Shown one piece after another: positions 1 through 6,917 of a DNA stretch of 11,547 bases; positions within the stretch are counted from its first letter, which is position 1, and each line of letters starts with the position of its first letter. The translations under genes were made by a program, and so were the position numbers. The notes under the pieces were generated by a model that made no database searches, was not told the DNA's origin, and was given only the letters and a program-made list of their open reading frames with translations. The stretch is taken from positions 1 to 11,547 of the forward strand of contig CAAGHT010000149.1 of the NCBI GenBank assembly GCA_900769775.1. Reading direction: 5' to 3'. The DNA comes from Clostridia bacterium (GTDB taxonomy: Bacteria; Bacillota; Clostridia; Oscillospirales; Acutalibacteraceae).

Positions 1-1603
1 AGGCTATGAGCTTGATGAGATAAACGAAAAGCTTCACACTTCATCCGACCTGTCTCTTATTGAAAAGGCAGAGGCTTTACGCATAGAATATGAGCGGCTT
101 GGCGGACTTACCTATAAGGCGCGCACCCGCGCGGCGCTTCTCGGCCTCGGTTTTTCGGAGGATGAGCTGTCCCTTTCGGTCACGAAGCTTTCGGGCGGAC
201 AAAAAAGCAAGATTGACCTTGCAAAGCTGCTCCTTTCCACTCCCGATATAATGCTTCTTGACGAGCCGACAAACCACCTTGATATCGATGCAATCGAGTG
301 GCTCGACTCCTTTGTTGCGGCGAGCCGTTCTGCCGTAGTTATTATTTCCCACGACCGCTATTTTCTCGACCGAGTTGCCACAAAAATTATCTCGATTGAG
401 CACGAAAAAATATACTGCTATAACGGCAACTATACTAAATATTTAGAGCAGCGCGAGCTTCGTGAGCTATCCGTTCAGCGCGAATATGATAACACGATGC
501 GCGAGGTTAAAAGAATCGAGGGCATTATCGAGCAGCAACGCCGCTGGAACAGAGAAAAGAATATTAAAACTGCCGAATCGAAGCAGAAGCAGATCGACCG
601 TATGCTTGAGGGACTTGTTATTCCCGAAAGTGAACGGGAAAATATGACCCTGCGCTTTACCACCGACCGAATGTGCGGGAACGAGGTTTTAAAGGCGCAA
701 AATATGTCTTGCTCTTTTGGAGAGCGCACTCTTTACAGTGGTGTTTCTGTCGATATGCGGCGCGGTGACCGAGTTATTATGCTGGGGCGTAACGGCTGTG
801 GAAAAACGACCCTCTTAAAAGCACTGCGTGATTCGGGCGACTTTGGCGTCGGTGTTACGGTCGGCTATTTTGACCAGCACGGCGGCACGCTCAGCCCCGA
901 TAAGACAATTTTTGCTCAGCTCCACGATGATTTTCCGAAAAAGACCGAAACTGAAATTCGCTCGGTTTTAGCCCTCTTTATGTTCAAGGGCGAAGATGTT
1001 TTCAGGGAAATATCAACCCTTTCGGGCGGTGAGCGTGCGCGGGTGGCGCTCTGCTCACTTATGCTCCGCCGAGATAATTTTCTGCTTCTCGACGAGCCGA
1101 CAAACCACCTTGATTTAGAGTCGAGAGAAATTCTTGAATCTGCTCTCGAGGACTATGAGGGCACTATTCTCGCCGTTTCTCACGACCGATATTTCATAAA
1201 CCGCATAGCAAAGAGGATACTCTATTTTGAAGGCACCGCACTACTCTCTCTTGACGGAGACTATGATGCTTATCTGCTTAAAAAGCAGAATGAAGCGGCG
1301 CCCGAAAAGACGGAAAAGGCTGTCGGTAAGGGCAAGGAAACCTATCTGCAGAAGAAGGCGGAGCGAGCCACTCTTGCAAAGCTTAAAAGCGGCATTTCAT
1401 CGGCCGAAAAGGAGATTGAGCGGCTCGAAAATGAAGAGGCTGAAATTGAGACGGCACTCAGTAACCCCGAGACCGCCTCAAACTATGAAAAAACTGCCGA
1501 GCTTTGCGCTCGTTTGGAAGAAATTAAGACACTTCTTGCCGAAGAAATGGAAAAATGGGAAAATTTATCTACCCAGCTCGAAAATTTCTCTTCTAACGAT
1601 TGA
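1..1603 (+). CDS. ABC-F family ATPase (translation factor or ribosome protection type), 5' end missing
   Basis: The reading frame is open from the first complete codon at base 2 to the TGA at 1601-1603, giving 533 visible residues. The start codon and the Walker A of the first ATPase domain lie upstream of the window. Visible order: first-domain signature LSGGQ (about residues 63-67), Walker B LLDEPTNHLD (85-94) and SHDR switch; a charged helical linker (about 145-205) with the RRWNREKNIK-type stretch of the P-site tRNA interaction motif; second-domain Walker A GRNGCGKTT (262-270), LSGGE (340-344), second DEPTNHLD and SHDRYF; and a C-terminal coiled coil (about 453-528). Two ATPase domains with no membrane segments define ABC-F. 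The linker and C-terminal coil resemble the YdiF/YheS/Uup type. Family members act in the cytosol at the ribosomal E site, resolving stalled translation or displacing antibiotics; which applies here cannot be read from sequence. Both Walker B regions share an identical 24-base stretch. No terminator follows the gene. Confidence 0.95.
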   Translation, partial: GYELDEINEKLHTSSDLSLIEKAEALRIEYERLGGLTYKARTRAALLGLGFSEDELSLSVTKLSGGQKSKIDLAKLLLSTPDIMLLDEPTNHLDIDAIEWLDSFVAASRSAVVIISHDRYFLDRVATKIISIEHEKIYCYNGNYTKYLEQRELRELSVQREYDNTMREVKRIEGIIEQQRRWNREKNIKTAESKQKQIDRMLEGLVIPESERENMTLRFTTDRMCGNEVLKAQNMSCSFGERTLYSGVSVDMRRGDRVIMLGRNGCGKTTLLKALRDSGDFGVGVTVGYFDQHGGTLSPDKTIFAQLHDDFPKKTETEIRSVLALFMFKGEDVFREISTLSGGERARVALCSLMLRRDNFLLLDEPTNHLDLESREILESALEDYEGTILAVSHDRYFINRIAKRILYFEGTALLSLDGDYDAYLLKKQNEAAPEKTEKAVGKGKETYLQKKAERATLAKLKSGISSAEKEIERLENEEAEIETALSNPETASNYEKTAELCARLEEIKTLLAEEMEKWENLSTQLENFSSND

Positions 1604-1628
1604 ATTTAGATGCAGTTTAATGTATAAT
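1600..1628 (+). promoter_or_regulatory. Likely sigma-A type promoter for uxaC
   Basis: A perfect TATAAT -10 box at 1623-1628 is preceded, after a 17-base spacer, by TTGAAT at 1600-1605, which matches four of six positions of the -35 consensus. The -35 box overlaps the ABC-F stop codon. Transcription would begin near 1635, giving a leader of about 32 bases before the uxaC start. I see no clear operator palindrome in the leader. Confidence 0.75.
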
Positions 1629-1652
1629 ATGTTTGTAACTGAATTACCCCAT

Positions 1653-1658
1653 AAGGAG
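1653..1658 (+). promoter_or_regulatory. Ribosome binding site of uxaC
   Basis: AAGGAG lies 8 bases before the ATG at 1667. This fixes the start of uxaC and excludes the downstream in-frame ATG at codon 5. Confidence 0.85.
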
Positions 1659-1666
1659 AGTATTAT

Positions 1667-3103
1667 ATGAAAGCATTTATGGACAAGGACTTCCTTCTTG
1701 AGACCGATACCGCGAAGCATCTTTATCACGATATCGCCAAGGATATGCCGATTATCGACTATCACTGTCACATAAGCCCTAAGGAGATTTACGAGGATGT
1801 GAGATTTGAGTCACTCGACCAGGTTTGGCTCGGTGGCAGACAGCCCGACGGCAGCTATTTCGGTGACCATTATAAGTGGAGAGTTATGCGCTCTAACGGC
1901 ACACCCGAGGAATATGTAACAGGAGATAAGTCGGGCAGAGAGCGAATTCAGAAATTTGCCGAAGCGCTCGAGATGGCAATCGGTAACCCGATGTATCACT
2001 GGACAAACTTAGAGCTTCATCGCTATTTTGGCGAGGAAGGTTATCTGAACTCAGACAATGCAGGCGAGGTTTATGACCGCTGCAACGAGAAGCTGCAAAA
2101 TGACCCCAATCTCACCGTAAGAGGACTTATCCGTCAGTCAAAGGTTGCCATGATTGGAACTACCGATGACCCGATTGATTCTCTTGAGTGGCACAAAAAG
2201 CTTGCCGAAGACCCGACCTTTGATTTCTGTAAGGTATACCCCTCATACCGCCCCGATAAGGCTATCAATATAAATAAAGAGGGCTTTGCAGACTATATAA
2301 AGAAGCTTGCCGCATCTGTTGGTAAGGAGAGCCTTGACACAGTAGAAGAGGTAAAAGCTGCACTTATCGAGCGTCTCGAATTCTTTAAGGAAATGGGCTG
2401 CCGCGCTTCTGACCACGGACTTGATTATATTATGTTCCGCGAGGGCACCGATGAAGAGATTGAGGCAATTTATAAGCGTGTTATGGCAGGCGGAACCTGC
2501 ACAGTAGAGGAAGCAGAAAAGTATCAGACCGCTATCCTCGTAGCGCTTGGCAGAGCTTACCACAGACTTGGTATTGTAATGCAGCTTCACTATTCCTGCC
2601 TTAGAAACAACAACAAGAAGCGCTTTAAGCTTCAGGGCCCCGACACAGGCTATGATATGATTGCACAGAACACCTGCGGCGGCGCTATTGCGGAGCTTCT
2701 GTCCTGTCTTAACGACACCGACGAGTGCCCCAAGACAATTCTTTATTCACTCAACCCTGCTGATAACGAGCAGATTGGCACAATTCTCGGCGTATTCCAG
2801 ACCGATGAAATCCCCGGCAAGATTCAGATGGGCTCTGCCTGGTGGTTCAACGATACAAAGAGCGGTATGGAGGAGCAGATGAAGGCCCTCGGCAATCTCG
2901 GTCTTCTCGGCAACTTTGTCGGAATGCTGACCGACTCGCGTTCCTTCCTCTCTTACACCCGACACGATTACTTCCGCAGAATTCTCTGCAATTTAATCGG
3001 CAACTGGGTTGAAAACGGAGAGTATCCTAACGATGAAAAGGCACTTCGCCGCATCGTTGAAGGCATCTGCTACAAGAACGCAGAACGCTACTTCGATATG
3101 TAA
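1667..3103 (+). CDS. uxaC: Glucuronate/galacturonate isomerase (uronate isomerase)
   Basis: The 478-residue product has the usual length of UxaC. This cytosolic enzyme of the amidohydrolase superfamily converts D-glucuronate to D-fructuronate and D-galacturonate to D-tagaturonate, the first step in using pectin- and glycosaminoglycan-derived uronic acids. Recognisable landmarks are the N-terminal MDKDFLLETDTAKHLYHDIA block, the metal-binding DYHCHISPKEI motif (residues 31-41, with His33 and His35), the WTNLELHRYFG block near 112-122, the GSAWWFNDTKSGMEEQM block (389-405) and the C-terminal GMLTDSRSFLSYTRHDYFRR block (419-438). The ATG is set by AAGGAG 8 bases upstream. The gene has its own promoter and terminator, so it appears to be a single-gene unit. 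Other hexuronate genes (uxaA, uxaB, uxuA, kdgK) and a regulator are absent from this window. Catabolite or uronate regulation is plausible from the family, but I see no operator. Confidence 0.97.
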   Translation: MKAFMDKDFLLETDTAKHLYHDIAKDMPIIDYHCHISPKEIYEDVRFESLDQVWLGGRQPDGSYFGDHYKWRVMRSNGTPEEYVTGDKSGRERIQKFAEALEMAIGNPMYHWTNLELHRYFGEEGYLNSDNAGEVYDRCNEKLQNDPNLTVRGLIRQSKVAMIGTTDDPIDSLEWHKKLAEDPTFDFCKVYPSYRPDKAININKEGFADYIKKLAASVGKESLDTVEEVKAALIERLEFFKEMGCRASDHGLDYIMFREGTDEEIEAIYKRVMAGGTCTVEEAEKYQTAILVALGRAYHRLGIVMQLHYSCLRNNNKKRFKLQGPDTGYDMIAQNTCGGAIAELLSCLNDTDECPKTILYSLNPADNEQIGTILGVFQTDEIPGKIQMGSAWWFNDTKSGMEEQMKALGNLGLLGNFVGMLTDSRSFLSYTRHDYFRRILCNLIGNWVENGEYPNDEKALRRIVEGICYKNAERYFDM

Positions 3104-3113
3104 ACAAAAAATT

Positions 3114-3146
3114 AAAGGAAGCACGATTGTGCTTCCTTTTTATTTT
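3114..3146. terminator. Bidirectional intrinsic terminator between convergent transcription units
   Basis: A perfect 11-base-pair stem (AAAGGAAGCAC at 3114-3124, GTGCTTCCTTT at 3129-3139) closes a 4-base loop. On the plus strand the stem runs into a T-rich tail to 3146. On the minus strand it is followed by the complement of the A-rich 3103-3113, which reads AATTTTTTGTT. It can therefore end both uxaC and the pepD/OPT/PqqD-like transcript. The stop codon of the PqqD-like gene (3145-3147) touches the tail. Confidence 0.9.
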
Positions 3147-3492
3147 ACTTATAGCTTATAAACTTATAGCTCTCGAGAATTTTTATAAACTCTGCAAGGC
3201 GAGGGTAGAGGGGCTCTGCCGCCTCGCCAAAATGCTCGTGAACAGCTTCGCCGAGCTTTAAAATATCGCTTTCGCCGTCAATCACGGACCAGACAAAGCT
3301 TCCGTTTTCGTCGAGGTGGATATAACTGATTTTGGGTCTTTTAAAGAGCTTTTGGGCGATTCGGTTGAATGCGCCCTTATTCTCTATTTCAAGTGTTACA
3401 ATGCCATTTTCATCGGTGCTAAAACCGATGCTCTCGCTTCTCACGGGAATTTTCTCGAGATAGTTTTCAGCCGTCTGCTTATTCTTCTTCAT
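3145..3492 (-). CDS. Orphan PqqD-like small protein (RRE-type peptide-binding fold)
   Basis: This 115-residue soluble protein has no signal peptide, membrane segment or cysteine. Its layout fits the PqqD family (winged-helix RiPP recognition element). A strand pair falls around residues 21-38 (IGFSTDENGIVTLEIEN). A third strand leads into the hallmark hydrophobic-W-x(3)-D-G turn (FVWSVIDGESD, Trp68, Asp72, Gly73). Helices follow at about 77-90 (LGEAVHEHF) and 93-110. Classical PqqD presents a precursor peptide to a radical SAM enzyme, but neither partner is visible here. The ATG at 3490-3492 has AAAGG 9 bases upstream, inside the transporter gene. The start overlaps the transporter's end by 14 bases, which implies translational coupling. 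A role in handling or sensing imported peptides is inference only. It could instead be an unrelated small winged-helix protein that resembles the family. Confidence 0.75.
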   Translation of the reverse strand: MKKNKQTAENYLEKIPVRSESIGFSTDENGIVTLEIENKGAFNRIAQKLFKRPKISYIHLDENGSFVWSVIDGESDILKLGEAVHEHFGEAAEPLYPRLAEFIKILESYKFISYK

Positions 3493-5395
3493 CAGCTACA
3501 ACCTTTCTCTTTTTCCAAAGAGAGAACTTGAGAACGGTGAGGACGATGAGTGCGAAGAGTATAATTCCGCCGATATCCATTACGCTCTGCGGAATGCCGA
3601 GCATAGCCGAGAGGTTAAGCATCTTGTCCACTCCGAATACTGCGAGGAGTGCAAGCAATATTCCAACAAGACCCTCGCCTGCAATCATACCCGAGCAGAA
3701 GAGAACGCCGTCGTTTATAATAGCTTCCTTTTCCTTCTCAGGCTTCTTCATTTTATCAAGTGCAAGGCGAACAAGACCGCCGACCATAATGCAGGCATTG
3801 AGCTGAACGGGGAGATAGATGCCGATTGCGAAGGGAAGAACGGGGATGCCGATAATCTCAACAACAACTGCAATAAACACGCCGATAAATACAAGCTCCC
3901 AGGGAAGATTTCCTTCCATAACACCCTCTGTGATAAGCTTCATAAGGGTCGCCTGAGGAGCGGCAAGCTCATTTCCTCCAAAGCCCCAAGCGGTGTCAAG
4001 AAGGTAGAGTGTGCCGCCGATTGCAAGAGCAGAAGCAACAACACCGATAATCTCGCCAATCTGCTGCTTTCTCGGTGTTGAGCCGAGGATAAAGCCTGTT
4101 TTAAGGTCCTGCGAGGTGTCGCCTGCGATAGCCGAAACGATACAAATGATAGAACCGATAGCAATAGCGCTTGCCATACCTGCAATGCCTGTCATACCGG
4201 TAACCTTTAAGATAAGGGTTGAGATAAGAAGGGTTGCGATAGCCATACCCGAAACGGGGTTGTTAGAGCTTCCGACAAGGCCTACCATTCGTGAAGAAAC
4301 GGTTGCAAAGAAGAAGCCGAAAACAACGATAATAATCGCGCCGATGAGGGAAACGGGGATAGCGGGGATGAGCCAGATTGCAAGTGTGAGAACAAGGATA
4401 GATATAAGAACAATAGCGAGGTTAAGCTCCTTGCCGGTGCGGTCGCCAGAAGCAGCACCGCCGTTTTTAAGGCTCTTCATAGCACCGCCAAAGGTTGTAA
4501 CGATGAGGGGGAGCGACTTAATAAGGCTGATAATTCCGCCTGCCGCAAGTGCGCCGGCACCGATATAGCGAACATAGGTGCCCCAGATACCCGAAGCGCC
4601 GCCCTCGGCGTAAACCTCAGAAACCGCCTGACCGAAGATAACGGTATCGCCACCGAAAAGCACGATAGCGGGAATAAGCACGAGCCAGGAAAGCACGCCG
4701 CCCGCAAACATAAAGGAGGAAATGCGTGCACCGCAGATGTAACCAACGCTCATTACAGCGGGGTAAATCTGAGTACCGATAGCACCTGCAAAGCCCTTTA
4801 CGGCAACAGTAATTTCGCCCGAAACGGCTTTAAGTCCGTCGATGATAAACTTGAAAACAGCCGCAAAGCCCATACCTGCAAAAACGGTAGAGGCATTGGC
4901 GCCGCCCTTTTCGCCTGCGAGAAGAACCTCTGCACATGCAGTTCCCTCGGGATAGGGGAGGGTGCCATGCTCTTTAACAATAAGAGCGTTACGAAGCGGA
5001 ACCATAAAGAATACACCGAGAAGACCGCCGATGAGAGCGATAAGGGTGATTTCAATTAGATTCGGCTTGTCCATTTTGCCCTCAGCCGCCCAGAGGAAGA
5101 GAGCGGGCAGGGTAAAGATTGCGCCTGCGGCGAGTGATTCACCTGCAGAGCCGATGGTCTGAACGATATTCGATTCAAGAATCGAATTTTTACGCATAAG
5201 AACACGGATAACACCCATCGAGATAACGGCGGCGGGAATAGATGCCGAAACCGTCATACCGACTCTGAGTCCGAGATATGCGTTTGCCGCGCCGAATATA
5301 ACTGCAAGCAGAATACCCATAATAACCGAGGTTATTGTCAGCTCGGGGGTAATCTTGTTTGCGGGAATATAAGGCTTAAATTCCTTGTTTTCCAT
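3479..5395 (-). CDS. OPT family oligopeptide transporter
   Basis: The 638-residue integral membrane protein has about 16 hydrophobic segments (for example around residues 21-43, 49-67, 114-135, 228-249, 325-345, 348-367, 403-425, 500-520, 565-588 and 605-626) and a charged cytosolic-looking tail. Family landmarks are NAYLGLRVGMTVSASIPAAV (38-57), NIVQTIGSAGESLAAG (76-91), LPYPEGTACAEVLLAG (146-161) and GSSNNPVSGMAIATLL (375-390). These match the prokaryotic OPT subfamily, whose full length is about 630-650 residues. OPT carriers are thought to import small peptides or peptide-like metal chelates using the proton gradient; the actual substrate cannot be read here. The ATG is set by AAGGAG 5 bases upstream. 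The gene starts 16 bases after pepD and overlaps the PqqD-like gene, so the three are almost surely one operon. The neighbouring dipeptidase favours a peptide substrate over an iron-chelate one. Confidence 0.95.
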   Translation of the reverse strand: MENKEFKPYIPANKITPELTITSVIMGILLAVIFGAANAYLGLRVGMTVSASIPAAVISMGVIRVLMRKNSILESNIVQTIGSAGESLAAGAIFTLPALFLWAAEGKMDKPNLIEITLIALIGGLLGVFFMVPLRNALIVKEHGTLPYPEGTACAEVLLAGEKGGANASTVFAGMGFAAVFKFIIDGLKAVSGEITVAVKGFAGAIGTQIYPAVMSVGYICGARISSFMFAGGVLSWLVLIPAIVLFGGDTVIFGQAVSEVYAEGGASGIWGTYVRYIGAGALAAGGIISLIKSLPLIVTTFGGAMKSLKNGGAASGDRTGKELNLAIVLISILVLTLAIWLIPAIPVSLIGAIIIVVFGFFFATVSSRMVGLVGSSNNPVSGMAIATLLISTLILKVTGMTGIAGMASAIAIGSIICIVSAIAGDTSQDLKTGFILGSTPRKQQIGEIIGVVASALAIGGTLYLLDTAWGFGGNELAAPQATLMKLITEGVMEGNLPWELVFIGVFIAVVVEIIGIPVLPFAIGIYLPVQLNACIMVGGLVRLALDKMKKPEKEKEAIINDGVLFCSGMIAGEGLVGILLALLAVFGVDKMLNLSAMLGIPQSVMDIGGIILFALIVLTVLKFSLWKKRKVVADEEE

Positions 5396-5411
5396 AAATA
5401 CTCCTTAAATT

Positions 5412-6854
5412 TTATTTTAACTCAGATAAGAGCTTAGTTACTATTTTATATATTTTTTCTACCGAGGTGATTTCCATACGCTCATTTACGGTATGAACAT
5501 CGAAAAGGGAGGGGCCGATTGCAATACAGTCAATACCCCGTATTTTATCAGCGAAAACTGCACATTCAAGCCCTGCGTGAATAGCCTCAACCCGAACCTC
5601 ACTGCCGCAAATTTCCTTATAGGTCTTACAGTAAAGAGAGCGAAGAAGGGAATTTTCTTTATATTCCCACGGGGGATAGTAGCCGCCTGTTTCATAGTCA
5701 AAGCCGAGCATTTTTGCAAAGAGGGAAAGTCTGTCCGACAGAGAGTGCAGAGCCGTCTCCTTGTTGCTGCGAAGCGCATAGTGCATTATAAGCTTTTCGG
5801 CGTCGGCGATGAGTATACCGAGATTCAGCGAGGTCTCAACAAGTCCCTCGATTTCGCGGCTCCATTCACAAATTCCGTTAGGTGTGAGGGAAAGCGCGAA
5901 AATGAGCTTATCCTTAAAGGAATCGGAGAGTGCCGTTTCAAATTTTTCTTCTGCGAGGGTGGCAGAAAGCTCAAAAAGGGGCTCTCTTGCCGCAATCTCG
6001 GTCTTTATGACTTCTGCTATTTTTTCGGCAGCCTCGATTAAACGCTCAGGGCTTTCGGTTTGAAGCAGAATCTCGGTGCGAAGAGGGATAGCGTTACCCT
6101 TATCGCCGCCCTTAACCGATATTATATCAAAATCGGTGCAAAGAGAGAGCTCTCTGAGTATTCTGCCTGCGAGAATATTTGAATTTACTCTGCCCTTATC
6201 AATCTCAACTCCCGAATGGCCGCCTTGAAGTCCCGAAACGGTGAGGGCAACTGCGAATCCGCGGGTAGGTTTTATGTCAGGTTTTGTGGTGATTGTAAAG
6301 TCCTCGCCGCCGGCACAGGAAACGGTCAGGACATCGTCCTCCTCACTATCCATATTTATCATTTTTCTGCCCGAAAGGACACTCATATCAAGTGCCGATG
6401 CACCGAGCATACCGATTTCCTCATCGGTTGTAAAAACTGCCTCAAGGGGCGGATGAGCAAGGTCATCGCTGTCTAAAATGCTGAGCGCCATAGCGACGGC
6501 AATGCCGTTATCGGCGCCGAGAGTTGTGCCCCTTGCCTTTATAAAGCCGTTTTCTTCAAAAATTTCAATAGGGTCGGTCAAAAAGTCAATTTCGCGCTCG
6601 GCAGTCTTCTGGCAGACCATATCGAGGTGTCCCTGCAAAATCACAGGCTCGCTTTTCTCAAAGCCTTTGGTGCCGTTTTTAAAAATTACGACATTATCGG
6701 TAGAGTCACGATAAAATTTGAGATTTCTATCTTTTGCAAATTCCACGCAGTAGTCGGCAATTTTTTCCATATTGCCCGACCCGTGAGGAATAGCGCAGAG
6801 CTCCTCAAAAAAGGTGAAAACCTTTTCGGGCCTCAAGTTTGCAGTTTTTTTCAT
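5412..6854 (-). CDS. pepD: Aminoacyl-histidine dipeptidase (beta-Ala-His dipeptidase, M20 family PepD)
   Basis: This cytosolic di-zinc exopeptidase of about 480 residues is the usual length for PepD, which cleaves Xaa-His dipeptides including carnosine-like ones and other unblocked dipeptides. The M20/PepD active-site set is intact when compared with known PepD enzymes: GHLDM (His76 metal ligand, Asp78 catalytic), GADNG (Asp115 bridging ligand), TTDEEIG (Glu145 catalytic, Glu146 ligand), NMDSEE (Asp169 ligand) and FDVHTVNE (His454 ligand). The dimerisation/lid region includes GLQGGHSGVEI at about 208-218. I chose the ATG at 6854 because AGGAG sits 5 bases upstream (6860-6864) and the protein then begins in family style. 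A TTG 8 codons further upstream lies inside the serS terminator hairpin and is unlikely. The OPT gene follows after 16 bases, suggesting import and hydrolysis of peptides in one pathway. No clear promoter is visible in the 63 bases separating it from serS. Confidence 0.94.
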   Translation of the reverse strand: MKKTANLRPEKVFTFFEELCAIPHGSGNMEKIADYCVEFAKDRNLKFYRDSTDNVVIFKNGTKGFEKSEPVILQGHLDMVCQKTAEREIDFLTDPIEIFEENGFIKARGTTLGADNGIAVAMALSILDSDDLAHPPLEAVFTTDEEIGMLGASALDMSVLSGRKMINMDSEEDDVLTVSCAGGEDFTITTKPDIKPTRGFAVALTVSGLQGGHSGVEIDKGRVNSNILAGRILRELSLCTDFDIISVKGGDKGNAIPLRTEILLQTESPERLIEAAEKIAEVIKTEIAAREPLFELSATLAEEKFETALSDSFKDKLIFALSLTPNGICEWSREIEGLVETSLNLGILIADAEKLIMHYALRSNKETALHSLSDRLSLFAKMLGFDYETGGYYPPWEYKENSLLRSLYCKTYKEICGSEVRVEAIHAGLECAVFADKIRGIDCIAIGPSLFDVHTVNERMEITSVEKIYKIVTKLLSELK

Positions 6855-6859
6855 TGTTA

Positions 6860-6864
6860 CTCCT
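6860..6864 (-). promoter_or_regulatory. Ribosome binding site deciding the pepD start
   Basis: AGGAG on the minus strand is 5 bases before the ATG at 6854. It lies only two bases beyond the T tract of the serS terminator, so the pepD start region abuts the terminator with no room for a promoter between them. Confidence 0.8.
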
Positions 6865-6866
6865 AT

Positions 6867-6898
6867 AAAAAACGGCAAGTCGGGATTCGGCTTGCCGT
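6867..6898 (-). terminator. Intrinsic terminator after serS, directly before pepD
   Basis: On the minus strand ACGGCAAG (6898-6891) pairs with CTTGCCGT (6879-6872) over an 11-base loop. The stem flows into six consecutive T (6872-6867). It is 19 bases past the serS stop codon and ends 12 bases before the pepD ATG. It is moderately strong, with a GC-rich 8-base-pair stem and a relatively large loop, so partial readthrough into pepD is plausible. Confidence 0.8.
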
Positions 6899-6917
6899 AA
6901 TGTGTTGTACGGAAAGA

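Noticed and set aside
251..253. ATG at 251 as the start of the ABC-F gene
   Set aside because: The frame is open upstream to the window edge and encodes the LSGGQ signature of the first ATPase domain just before it, so this Met is internal and the gene is cut by the window.
3145..3492. RiPP biosynthesis cluster built on the PqqD-like gene
   Set aside because: There is no radical SAM CxxxCxxC protein, precursor peptide or other modifying enzyme in the flanking sequence. Both sides are occupied by uxaC and the OPT gene.
4011..4568. 185-codon open frame antisense to the OPT transporter
   Set aside because: The translation is a low-information run of I, P, A, R and T that mirrors hydrophobic transporter codons, and it is antisense to a well-supported gene.
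6855..6878. TTG at 6878 as an upstream start for pepD (8 extra residues)
   Set aside because: It lies inside the descending arm of the serS terminator hairpin. The ATG at 6854 has AGGAG at a good distance and gives the expected PepD N terminus.
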